Assembly (NCBI GenBank): GCA_002917075.1
Contig: NTMA01000005.1
Coordinates: 744,001-808,000 of the forward strand
DNA from: Hawksworthiomyces lignivorus
Lineage: Eukaryota > Ascomycota > Sordariomycetes > Ophiostomatales > Ophiostomataceae
Reading direction: 5' to 3'
DNA: 64,000 bases
Shown here: positions 45,778-57,350 of the stretch, piece by piece
Position numbering within the stretch: position 1 is the stretch's first letter
Layout of the letters: each line of letters opens with the position of its first letter
Notes under the pieces: model-generated
Seen by the model: only the letters and a program-made list of their open reading frames with translations
Told to the model about the DNA's origin: nothing
Database searches by the model: none
Translations under genes and position numbers: made by a program

Positions 45778-48506
45778 ATGCCGGTGCCTGGGCCCAAAGC
45801 CACCAAGCTTGGCCACATCTTGGCCAAAGGCTTAGGAATCAAGATCGAGAAGCCTATCGCCTACGAAGATGAAGTGACTCGAGGCGAGTCTGTTTTCTCG
45901 CAGGACGATGCTTGGGTGGAGGAACCACCCCACACGATAGATGTCTTCACGAGTATCACTCCAACGGGTCAAGAAATCTTAGACTACCTGATTTCTCTGT
46001 TCCCTTTCTTGCAATGGATCGGTCACTACAACACTCAGTGGCTGATTGGTGATCTTGTTGCGGGTATGTCTTTCTGTGACCGTAAATTTTATCATATCTT
46101 TCACTTCTAACGATCTGTAGGCATCACGGTGGGCGCAGTTGTCGTTCCCCAAGGAATGTCGTATGCTACTCTCGCCAACCTCCCACCACAATTCGGCCTC
46201 TACTCATCTTTCATGGGTGTGATCGTTTACTGGTTCTTCGCGACTTCCAAGGACATTACTATTGGTGTAAGTAGAGGTGCCTAAGCACAAAAACGTTCAC
46301 CACTGTTGTTCCATGCTAATTCAGAACTAGCCTGTCGCTGTTATGTCCCAACTAACCGGCACCATCGTCATTGCTGTTGCCAAGAACTATCCCGATATCC
46401 CCGGACATGTTGTCGCTTCCGCCCTCTCCATCATTGCTGGCTCAATCGTATTGTTTATTGGTCTTATCCGCTGTGGCTGGATTGTAGACCTAATTTCTCT
46501 GACGGCTCTTTCTGCCTATATGACAGGCTCTGCTCTCAACATTGGTGCCGGACAAGTCCCGACTATGCTCGGCCAGTCGGGATTTGATACTCGTGCGCCT
46601 ACTTATAAAGTCATCATCAACACTCTGAAGTATCTCCCCAAGTGCAAGATCGATGCTGCTATGGGGTTAACGGCTTTGTTTTTGCTTTACCTCATTCGTG
46701 GCTCCTGCAGTTATCTCGCAAAGCGGTATCCTCAGAAGCAACGCATTATCTTTTTCATTTCGACTCTTCGCACTGCCTTTGTTATCCTCTTGTATACCAT
46801 GATTAGCTGGCTAGTGAACCGTCATCGTCGTACAAAGCCACTGTTCAAGATTCTGTCGACTGTTCCCCGAGGTGCGTGCCAAATTGAATGCTAGAAATCA
46901 ACGGCTAGAAATCAACTAGTTGCATGTTATTAAAAGATGATACTGACAGGCTTTCTACTTTTTAGGCTTCAAGAATGCTGCAGTCCCCGAGATTAATATT
47001 CCGATAATCCGTAGCTTCATCAGCTACTTGCCAGCCACTGTCATTGTTCTTCTTATTGAGCACATTGCTATTTCTAAGTCTTTCGGCCGCATCAACAACT
47101 ACACCATTAACCCATCCCAAGAGCTGGTGGCTATTGGTATGACAAACGTTTTCGGCCCATTTTTAGGAGGTTATCCTGCAACTGGCTCTTTCAGTCGTAC
47201 TGCCATCAAATCCAAAGCCGGTGTGCGTACGCCTTTAGCTGGTGTGATCACGGGCTTGGTCGTACTGCTGGCCATCTATGCATTGCCTCCCGTTTTCTTT
47301 TACATTCCCAATGCCTCACTGTCAGCCGTCATTATTCACGCTGTAGGTGATTTGATCACACCGCCTAATACTATTTACCAGTTTTGGCGTGTCAGCCCCT
47401 TCGAGGTTGTCATCTTCTTTGTTGGTGTGCTTGTTACCGTCTTCTCTAGCATTGAAGACGGTATCTACTGCACTGTCTCCATCTCTGCTGCTATGCTGCT
47501 TTTCCGCATACTCAAAGCTCGTGGTACCTTCCTTGGCCGCGTTAAGGTACACTCTGTGCTTGGCGACCATGTTATCGGCCAGGACCATCACCAAGTGATC
47601 GGTCCTTACGGCAGCGTCCAAGGGTTGTCAAACGAGGTGGTTGCTCGAAGCGTTTTCCTTCCAGTTGACCATACCGACGGCTCTAACCCGCACGTCGAAC
47701 TTGAATCGCCTTACCCAGGCATCTTTATCTACCGATTTTCGGAAGGTTTCACCTATCCTAACGCTTCGCACTCGCTAGAGTATCTCGTGGATTATATATT
47801 TACGAAGACCCGCCGCACAAATCTGACGTCATACCCTCGACCTGGAGACCGGCCATGGAATGACCCTGGCCCGACAAAAAAGCAACTGAAACGCATCAAG
47901 GACGGCAATATTGATGATGCTATCAACGAAAACCTTCCAACCCTTAAGGCTGTTATTCTAGACTTCTCGTCAGTGAACTATCTAGACATCACTTCTGTGC
48001 AAACTCTCATCGATGTGCGCAACCAATTGGACCGCTATGCTTCGCCTAACGCTGTTGACTGGCACATCGCATCGGTGAACAATCGGTGGAGCAAGCGAGC
48101 TCTTGTCTCTGCTGGCTTTGGTTATCCTACAGATCAACAAGACGGCCCGCACCAACGCTGGAAATCTATCTTCAGCGTAGCTGACATTGGTGGCCGCGAC
48201 TCAGCTGCTGCCCAGGCTGAACAGGAAGAAAACCGAGAATTGAGACAGCAGGCGTCAGGGAGTGGAGTCAAGGCTGGTGCGTCTCTAGACATCGAAGAGG
48301 CCCACAGCAGCGATGGTGCTGGTTCTCTTGAAGAAGAGACCAAACTTAAGAGCAGCAAACACTTGAAGGGTGTTACTGTCCATGGGCTTAATCGGCCGCT
48401 CTTCCATGTAGATCTTACTAGCGCCTTGCAGAGTGCCATTGCTAACGTCGAGGCCCGGGAAGCTCGCGAGGCCGAGTCGCGACCGGACTCTATTGCTAAG
48501 GTGTAG
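45778..48506 (+). CDS. Sulfate permease (SulP/SLC26 family with STAS domain)
   Basis: Four exons: 45778-46063, 46121-46266, 46331-46871 and 46966-48506. The total is 2514 nt, 837 residues, stop TAG. The start is the first in-frame ATG; the frame is open upstream into the C/T-rich leader without an ATG. The membrane domain shows the SulP signatures VVVPQGMSYATLANLPPQFG, GPVAVMSQLTG, TGSALNIGAGQ and PATGSFSRTAIKSKAGVRTP, with about 10-12 helices. The STAS domain is in the last third (LDFSSVNYLDITSVQTLIDV), followed by a polar tail. It imports sulfate with protons at the plasma membrane, feeding assimilation to cysteine and methionine. Relatives are Neurospora cys-14, Aspergillus sutB and yeast Sul1/Sul2; I cannot decide between these. 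Control by a CYS3/MetR bZIP factor is expected from relatives, not shown. Confidence 0.95.
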
Positions 48507-49311
48507 GGAGCGTTGCATGTTTTCCATTTTGCATTAATGGGAGGCGGCCACGGAGCTAAAGAGGCTGTGTGCTTTACTTCACGTTGATTTAAATATGGTG
48601 CATTGCCGATGTTACACTCTGATTTTTTTTTTCTTGATTTTAATGCCTGCTTCTCTCCAAGGTCTATTCTATCTGCATACCTTGTTATAGCCCGAGAGAT
48701 TTTGTTTACTACAAGTTAATAATACCCATGGATACCTACCAAAGAGTGCTACTGAATGTTCAAAGTCAAATCGCATGATGATCTTATGACCGAGTCGACT
48801 GAGGCTATGACCTGAAGAAGTCAGCGGTCTTCGCTGTACTTCCCTACTTCTCCAAGAAGTATATCTACGTACTTATAGTTGGTGGCATAATGCAATCCCT
48901 CCTTGAAGTGCCTCTTGAACCAGGGTCCCTTTAGATACATGCTGCCGTCATTGTCGTCATTGTCGTTATCGTCGTTATCGCCGTCATCGCTACCATCGCT
49001 ACCATCGCCATTACCAGTAATGTGATGGCGCATCTCCAAAGAAAGCACCTTGGTGATTTAGACCCTTTTAACCATCTCAGATAGATCGCCCTTGTTTAAC
49101 CCATGCGAGTTTGAAGTTCATTCGTAATCTGCACCTCTGGTTGAGTATCTCAGATTATATTATTGAAGTAGCCACTAGCCATGCGTTTGGTTTTCTCGGG
49201 CCTGCATGAAAGTCGCAAGAACAAATTGCAGATAACTTGCGTGCCTTGATGCCGGACATCCATGCGAGTAGAGAGAGAAGGGGCGATAGAGGTTTGCTGG
49301 CTATTATTCTT
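48507..49311. other. Convergent spacer with trinucleotide repeat and a 70-codon frame
   Basis: Between the stop codons of the permease (+) and PCC1 (-). A minus-strand ATG frame of 70 codons (48821-49033) has a Gly/Asp/Asn repeat (encoded by an imperfect repeat at about 48948-49015), then GPWFKRHFKEGLHYATNYKYVDILLGEVGKY. I do not recognise it. It could be a small gene, a last exon or chance. Confidence 0.4.
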
Positions 49312-49755
49312 TCATGTCGTCGCTTCCATAGTTTCTTTATGTTTTTGCTGCTCGGCCGCCAGTACGCCCACGTCCAAGCCTTCCATAACTTCCACGATCA
49401 GGCCGACACTGTCCAAAAAGGCGTTCACCGACACCCGTAGCATGCGATTCGTAGTTGCTCCATATGTGGTGCGAAGGACCACATTTTGCTCAGAGCCGTC
49501 GTCGCCAAGATTGCCCTCTCCAGCCCGGCACACAGCAAACGACCGTCGCACAGACTGGGATAATTCCTTGTCAACGGACAGTGCTTGCAAGGCTACAGTC
49601 GCCAAGCGTGCTGTAGGAAAGGGGATATCAATGACTCTTGCAAGTGTTTGTTAGTTGGATCCACCCCACACAATTGCTTTTGATATGTGCTGGACAGGAA
49701 ACAGGAAGATGATGGAAGCATACAGAGAACATGGATACTCTGGATTTATGGTCAT
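49312..49755 (-). CDS. PCC1: EKC/KEOPS complex subunit Pcc1
   Basis: Two minus-strand exons, 49724-49755 and 49312-49636, joined across an 87-nt intron (GTATGC donor, TTGCAAG acceptor). The total is 357 nt, 118 residues, stop TGA. Exon 1 gives MTINPEYPCS and exon 2 begins VIDIPFPTARLATVALQALSV. The family signature TTYGATTNRMLRVSVNAFLDS and a final amphipathic helix (LIVEVMEGL) complete the Pcc1/CTAG fold. Pcc1 dimerises within KEOPS, which makes the t6A modification of ANN-decoding tRNAs; in yeast it also affects telomeres and transcription. The antisense plus-strand frame is its shadow. The C-terminal 15 residues are Lys/Glu-rich and variable. Confidence 0.92.
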
Positions 49756-50735
49756 GGCTGACATGTAATGCGGAACGTATCTCTTGGATCGATCTTGATT
49801 TTTCTAGGTGGAAGGAAAAACTGAAAAATCGAAACATGACTGTTGCCCCTCATACGTAAAAGTCCAGTGTCACCAAGTCTCGTGCTTTAGCCAGATTCCA
49901 GCTCCTTGGCGGGGCAAGATGATCATTGATAAGATTGTTGGTTATCCATTAACTAAGGGCACAGAGTACGGAATAAGCCTTCTGTTCCCATATTAATAGA
50001 GGGACATCTTTTGTACACGTACTGTAAACTAATTACAAAACCATGCCCTTCCACTTGAGACCCCTGTTAGCCTTTCTTTATTCATATTAGCGTTCTCATG
50101 CAGACCCAGGTGGTTTGCTCAGGAAGAGCGGCCGTTGCCGTGGCGACTCTGGTACCCAGAACTCCCTAGTAGTCCACCTGTGGCTTGACGACGATACCAT
50201 GTCTCTCATTGGCTCAATTGGACACTGTTTATTTGTTGTGGAACTTGCCTTTCTTGCCACCCCATGCTTTCTCGCTCCTATTGCTACTCCGTATCTAATG
50301 AGCTGACTCTGTAATGACAATGGCACTGGTGACATAGGAGAGAGCCTGCTCCGCAAAAGAAATCACAACAAATAACAAAGAGAAAATATAGACAAAATAA
50401 ATTAGAAAATAAAGACCACGCACAGCCTTCAAGAATGTACTCTCTGCGATACACAATACATTTACTTTGAACACGGCTATCATTGTTTTATTTCTTGCCA
50501 GCTTCTTTTCCACTCTTTCTTCTTCTCCTCTTTCTCTTTCATCATTTCTATCTCTCTTCTCTCTTCCCAGCAAGCTGCAGCACAGACATCCCTTCCCTTC
50601 CCTCTGTTTTACGCTCGACGGATGGTCTCTCACAGTCATCCATAGGAAGTCGAAGCTTCATAATCTAGAACCTCGTCTTCTGCTCTGCAGCACGCGATCA
50701 GCTTCCCAATCTTCTCTTCTCTGCCTCTCTCTACA
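49756..50735. promoter_or_regulatory. Divergent promoter region between PCC1 and CDC14
   Basis: About 1 kb. A strong C/T-rich plus-strand tract at 50490-50735 ends directly at the CDC14 start codon and is probably its leader. The frames overlapping it have no family features. No defined box recognised on the PCC1 side. Confidence 0.45.
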
Positions 50736-53027
50736 ATGGCTCCTTCCACGAAAGCCCCCAACCTGGGGCAGATTATTGAATATCTTCCTGGTCAGTCTCG
50801 TTCCATTGTCTGTCTCGTGCTCGCTTCCTAATCGAATGCCTAATGAGTGGCTTTTTCAAGACCGACTATACCTCGCTTCCTACTTGAATCCCCCAAACGC
50901 GGATACTCTTTTCCCTTTTGGCGATCAACCTACCAGATCTCCCAGCAAAAGATCCCAACGAACCGCTGCGGCTGCTTCCGACAGTACTTCGTCTTCTACA
51001 ACGAAACCGGCTCGTGAGCCTTACTACTTCACCGTTGATGACTCTCTCCTATACAACGCCTTCCACCACGATTTTGGGCCACTTCATGTTGGCCATCTGT
51101 ACCGCTTTGCCCTACACTTCCACGAAGTTCTCGCAGCTACTGAGACTCAGCATCGCCCAGTTGTCTTTTGGAGCCGAGCTGACCCGCGTAGTGCGTGCCT
51201 CTTCTTTCTCTTATTCTGGCCTTAGACTTCTGTGTTCGTCATGTGATTGCATTTCGAATTCTGCTAACGCGTGCCATGGTAGGTCGCGCAAACGCTTCTT
51301 GCTTATTAGCATGCTACATGGTTCTCATCCAGTCCTGGCCGCCGCATCTAGCCCTCGCTCCGATTGCCCAGGTAGACCCCCCATTGATGCCTTTCCGTGA
51401 TGCTGGATATAGCCAGGCCGATTACGGCATTACAGTACAGGACGTTGTTTATGGCGTCTGGAAGGCTAAGGAAGAGGGCTGCTGCGTGCTGGACAACTTT
51501 GACCTGGCCGAGTATGAGCAGTTTGAGCGTGTTGAGCACGGTGATTTCAACTGGATCACACCTCACTTTCTTGCTTTTGCCTCTCCTCAGCACAGCCCCG
51601 TCGCCCGCATAACAGAAGACTCGGACCTCTACGATACCCTTCCTAGGACTTTGGATGCCGTGGATGCTCATCCCACACTACCACAGCCATTTAAGAATGT
51701 GCTACGCCACTTCTCTGAGCGTAACATCGGACTTGTCGTCCGTCTCAATTCTCCTCTATATTCACCATCATTCTTTGAGGCCCTCGGCATCCAGCACCTG
51801 GACATGATTTTTGAAGACGGCACATGTCCACCAATGTCGACTGTGCGTAAGTTCGTACGCCTAGCTCATGAGATGATAACGGTGCGGAAGAAGAGCATTG
51901 CTGTACACTGCAAAGCTGGCTTAGGTCGGACTGGCTGCCTGATTGGCGCCTACCTAATTTACCGCCACGGCTTTACGGCCAACGAAATCATTTCCTTTAT
52001 GCGCTTCATGCGTCCTGGCATGGTAGTCGGACCTCAACAGCACTGGCTGCACCTCAATCAGGGCGTCTTCCGGGAGTGGTGGGTTGAGGAACGTCTAGAG
52101 CGGAAGCTACGTCGTGAATTTGCAGCGACATCGGCGGCGGCTTCTAATTCTGCCGCCAATACTCTGCCAAGCACACCTATCCGTGCCATGCAAAAGGCGA
52201 GCCTCGGACGCTCAGGTCAGCCATCAGCTGTATCGACACCACCGCATCGCAGTGCATCTGGCCGGACGCCACTTGGCGAGATGGACCAAGAGCGGACGAA
52301 CGTCACACAAGAGGACTATCTCCCCGCACCAACACCTGGTCAGCCACGGAAAACGAACCGCGCAGATCGGCATCACCCATACTCACGAAATAAGAATAGC
52401 AACTATACCTCGACAGCGACAACCGTCGAGGAGGAAGATGCTGGCGTTATGGTCGACGAAGAAGCTGAGCTATTTTCGGTCTTGAAAGACAATGGGGATA
52501 TTAGAGACGGAAAACGTTCCAGCCGGGGGACAGATTCCGAAGAGGAGGTATATTTGCGGATGCGCATGCACCGCAAGACGACCACAGCAGCTTCTTCTGC
52601 TTCAGATGGTAGCCGCCATCACAAGACTCGCGCTGCTAGTCACAGTGCTGTGACAGCCACAACAACAATCTCAACAACTACGGCAGCGACAACGACGATG
52701 ACAACATCAGCTCTATTGGATAACGACGCTTCTTTCGATGCAGAGAATGTTGGTTCGTCTATCAACCGCGTCAAGTCGATGCATCATCAGGAGCGTGAGG
52801 GTGGCAGTGGTCGTGATCAACGCTCTAGTTCAGCTTCGGGTGTTTTAACTAAGACTCGGGGGTCGGAGCGGTCAAGTGTTAACGGCAGCGGCGCGAGCAA
52901 TAAGAAATTAGCCGGCGCACAGCCTGCCGGTATTCGCAAAACTAGCGGCCGCGTGGGCAGCGCCGGAAACATGCCTTCCACAGCAGCAATGGCTTCAGCA
53001 GCTCGCAAGATCTCGAGCATGCAATGA
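50736..53027 (+). CDS. CDC14: Dual-specificity protein phosphatase Cdc14
   Basis: Three exons: 50736-50790, 50861-51190 and 51283-53027. The total is 2130 nt, 709 residues, stop TGA. Exon 1 encodes MAPSTKAPNLGQIIEYLP and is spliced to DRLYLASYLNPPNADTLFPF. The N-terminal DSPn domain follows (YNAFHHDFGPLHVGHLYRF, CYMVLIQSWPP, PFRDAGYSQADYGI). The catalytic loop HCKAGLGRTG is near residue 340, with the general-acid Asp in the preceding FEDGTCP loop. QQHWLHLNQG marks the end of the catalytic domain. The 300-residue tail is Ser/Thr/Arg-rich and disordered, with NLS-like basic clusters. Cdc14 reverses CDK phosphorylation in mitotic exit and cytokinesis, and antagonists such as Bub2 act upstream in the same network. 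Intron 2 has a CTGCTAAC branch point. Confidence 0.96.
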
Positions 53028-56000
53028 GATATCGAAAAGAGAAGGTCTTTTGGATAGGGTATTGGAGAGGCGTGTATGGTGCATTCTCTAATCTACTTGA
53101 CGAGTTACGACAAATCCTTTAATCTTATTGTTGTTATGATGATCTACGGATTACCCATTGTTACTCAGATTTCTTTCTATGAGCATTGGCGTTTTAGTCT
53201 TACATCCGTTTTTATGCATCGGCTAAGAAGAGGACTATGAAAAGGAAGAAAATGGCCAGGAATGGTTCAAATAGCGCGTCTTGCATTTATAAGTTTATGG
53301 GCTTTGAGAAACCGCGATGGACTCCTCTCTCCGCTTGTCACTTCCTGCAAAAAGCTCTGAACTCGGCAAAGATGACAGAGAAGAAAGAAGATAGGAAAGT
53401 AAGAAAGAAGAGCAGGAAGGAAGAGCAAGAAGGAAGAGGAGGGATCGCATCCGTGTGTGATCACTTTTTTGTTTGTTTGTATAGGTCTAGTTTTTTTGTA
53501 CTTCATCTTGTTGGCGTTCTGTTTCTTGTTTCATCAAATTCATTTCGTACAAATGTGCAGTTTTCACAATTAAAATCTATTTCATAATACTCCGTGTCAT
53601 GATTGCATTTAAGTCTATTTTCCTTTGTGAATAATCCTTTCCGCTTCAAGGGAGAGGGACCTTAGACCTCTTTTGTTCTCACAAAGTTTCGTCCTAGGCA
53701 TTCAACATTCACCATTTAGTTTTAGTCTATAACTTTTGAAAATCCCAGCGAAGCTAGAGAACAGCGAGTAGCCCTAAGGATTCTGAAATAAATAGCCAAA
53801 GAGGATGCGAACACAGCTTTCCGCCACCTTCTTTCACAACTGGCCGTCTGTGCACTTTTCAGTGCCATAAAATTCGTTTGATAGATGAGGGACAGAGCCG
53901 CAATACGTTAGGCAAAAGGAAGGGCGTTCGAAATACGTCTTGGGTGTATGTTACGCTCTTTAATCTTCTTCTTCCATCTTTCTATTTTCTCTCATGGACC
54001 CAACCATGACCTTATAAAAGACCGGCCGTATACGAAGGCCATGGAAAGGCAGAACTTGAGCTCAGCCATAGGAAGAAATCAGTTAGTGGACAATACAGCT
54101 AGGCGAATTACTATAATTTGAGAATCCAGAGTTGATGTTTTTAATCTGATTGATTTTTTAATAAAGAAATAGACACATGCAAGACAAGCTCTACCCAGAT
54201 TATTGTAGGCTTAATAAAGGGGACTACAAGGGCAATAAAGATCTATGCGAAGTAAAGGCCAAAAAAAAAAAAAAAAAAATTAATGCCAAGCGGACCAAAA
54301 AGACGAAATGAAATAACGGGTACTCGTCTCAGCAATTTAGACGGGGGATGTGTTCCTCGAAGCAATTTCGAGTTGTTTTTATATGGAAATAAAGCCTCTG
54401 CGTTCTCTCACTTCGTCTTGCTTCTTTATTCCAACAGTCAAAATGCAATAAAAACAAGAGACCTTCAAAGGCAAGTCATGATGCTGGCATTAAGGGGGCA
54501 ACTGCCGTACGAGGTACGAAATTTCATTTGCTGCAGTAGTAAGCGAATAAGGGGACAACAAAACAAAGGCGCACAGCAGAGGATCATGATCTTGAAAATG
54601 CAAGAAAGTGCTAATCTCATCCAAGCATCCTCCAAGGCATACACAGGATGTAGCAAAGTCTCACTCTATAGAGGCGCAGGCTGCTATAAGGCAAAAAGGT
54701 CTGCTTGAAGAGACCTGGAAACCCCGTCCACAAAAGAATGGAGAGAGATATTGGTGGGGGAGAGCAAGGATAGGAAGAATAAAGTGGATGTCTGGTGAGA
54801 AAGTAGCGGGAGGACATGGGGCCAAACAGAAACGGACCGTGTCGTTTGTGGTGCCGAGCAAGAAAATTAGAAATGTGAGCAAGGCGATTGTGGTCGCCAA
54901 AATGGGCCTCAATCCAAAAGGGAAGCCGAAGCCCCCAAAACCTTCCTTTGTATAAGTAAGTTCTGGCGAATATGTGGGCGGGCGAGGATGGTGGATTCCT
55001 TACTTTATTGGGCAGCGCCAGCTTTTAGCGTTCCTAGAAGGCTGAGCGGCAGCCTTAACAGACAAATCATCCACAGTAGTCGGCCTATTGCGCTGCCATT
55101 GTTGGCAAAATGTAGGAAAGAAACGACAAGATTGTGCAAAAAGGAGTAAATTAAGTAATAAAGCAAAAGAGTAGAATAATAGACAAAAACTTGTCATTAT
55201 TTCTGCAAGAACATAACCCTTATTTCGTATCTCGGTGCTTCGCACTTCGACTTCTACAATTCGACCGACACGCGCTATGCCAACGCAGCCGACCAATGAT
55301 AACAATTGGCCAATAGGAACAATTGGTCAAAGCTCTACAACCATTGGGCATACAGGAAGTTAGCCGCCCACTTGCTTTCTAGCTCTCTTCTCCAACGACA
55401 TCGCAACTTTCCATTGTAGAGACGCAGGTGAAGAGGGACGACATTGCCAGAGGGAACATGGTTAGTCTTATATTTTCCTCTTCCTATGCACTCAAACAGG
55501 GCCTAGGAAGCACAGACCGCTACTCTCTTTCATGCAAGTCGTCTGTCGCCTATTCCTGCTCTACTGTGGCTGACCTCCGCCGCACATTGTCCATTCTCTT
55601 TCTCTTTTCCTCTCCTTCTTGCTCACCTTTTTCTCCATTTCCCTCTTCTTCCACTAGATCAGAGAAGTCACTCTATGGCCTGCAATTGAATCGCCATCAG
55701 CCACTTCTCTTGCTTCACACTACAAAACCTGCTTTCGTTGTTCTCTTCCCACCAAAACCAGCTTCTTATCGTCTACCTTGTATTTTTGAATGCAGAGAAC
55801 TCTAGCCCCCAGACGTACGAAGTTTGGCATACTGCTTCTACACTGGTGATGAAATCTAGGCAATGGCGTCACAAATTTTCATTCGCGCACGCCCATTGTT
55901 TGGCTGCTTATTGTTCATGTTCGCAACTTGCTCTCTTCACTCCCCCCCATTCTAGCCCCTTTCCCTCCTTGTCCGCTACGACATCCTCCAACAGCCAACA

Positions 56001-57350
56001 TGTACCGAATATCTCTCTATTCAATAGTTGGAAGTAGTAAAGGAAGTTTAGCCTCCTGGATTGCCATGGTGCATATGAGGCGTTAGCTCAGTTAAAATAT
56101 CATCGATATATGCGGAGGAATTGAACGCCGGTGACGTCTCTTTGTGGGAGTTCCTTTCGTCAAGCTTCTCTAGTGCCATTCCTCTTTTATACTCACCCCT
56201 CCTTCCTCGAAGTTTTCCTACTGAATGTTTCCAAGGCTGAGTTCACAGACTCTAGCCTAGTACTAAGCCCATTTTTATTCAGATTTGACGAAGTAACTTC
56301 TATTTCTAGCTGCTGCTGTTCTTCTTTAATCCCACCCCTATTCTAGGCTATCCTTGTACACCGTTCATTTGTATATTCCTTTTTATTCTGATTCTCCGCC
56401 CCTCTACCCTCGCTCTTTCATAACTTCCTGCACAGCTTTGCTCTGCTTCTCATTTTGGACCAACGGCGAAGAGTCCCTGCGTTCATTTAGGAGAAGCATC
56501 AAGGAAAAGGAAACATAGTCTCCGTCATTCGTCAACTATCCAAAGGAGAAAACATACGACGTACAGGGAAGTCATCACCTCGGCCAACCAACCGTACTAA
56601 CTGCCACAGGATGAGAGACAGGTTAAGGCCTATAGAGTTAATAGAGATATAAGGCGAAACGAAATGAAACGGACCGACATCTGTGTAGGCAATTATTTAG
56701 ATGGTATATCCTCTTCTGCATACGCCGTACTATTGTTCTTTCATGAATCCAATTGCCATTTTCTCTCAAGTTAATAGAACATCTTCAGCCCACCAGAGGC
56801 GGGAGTGACAGGAGGAAGGAGTGTCCGGAATCATACAAAGAAGAGAGGCTATTTCCCCCCATTCTCGTACATCATGCTCTGGTCGACTCTTTCGTCAGCA
56901 GGGATTGGGCCCCTTTTTCGGCTTTCTTCCTCATCTACATTCCTTCATTTCTTTTTGCACACCCTCCCTTTCTGTCCTGTGGTGGGTAGCATCCTTTGTG
57001 TCTCGGCTTCCCTTTTTTTGGTTCTTTCTCAGCCCCCAAGGAATAGAGCTATCCTAAGCTAGGATGACAGCTCTGTTAAGGACGGGTCTCAACCCATAAA
57101 TCAGTCTACACCGGGGTACCATTTTCAATATAAGATCCTGGGAACAGTGAAAAGGGAAGTTGAAGCCAGAAATAAAGGAGGCAGATAAATAGTAGAACCA
57201 GGCACTCATATCCTTTCCTGCATTCGAGCTAATTATCTTATATATTTCTCAATCTCCAAGTTGAGTTAAATATTTGCCTTTTTGTTCTGAAACCAACTAT
57301 TAAGGGCAGTCGTCCCATCTTCGCATCTTTACCACTCTGCCTAATACCCA
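53028..57350. promoter_or_regulatory. 4.3-kb intergenic region upstream of the SWIM-domain gene
   Basis: No recognisable gene. Contents include an A19 tract near 54260, scattered short frames, and strong C/T-rich plus-strand tracts at about 55560-55700, 55930-56000 and 56900-57040. These resemble the leaders seen before other plus-strand genes. No tRNA or transposon domain seen. Confidence 0.4.

Noticed and set aside
56079..56135. tRNA-like GTTAGCTCAGTT segment
   Set aside because: The downstream part lacks a B-box and cannot fold into a cloverleaf.
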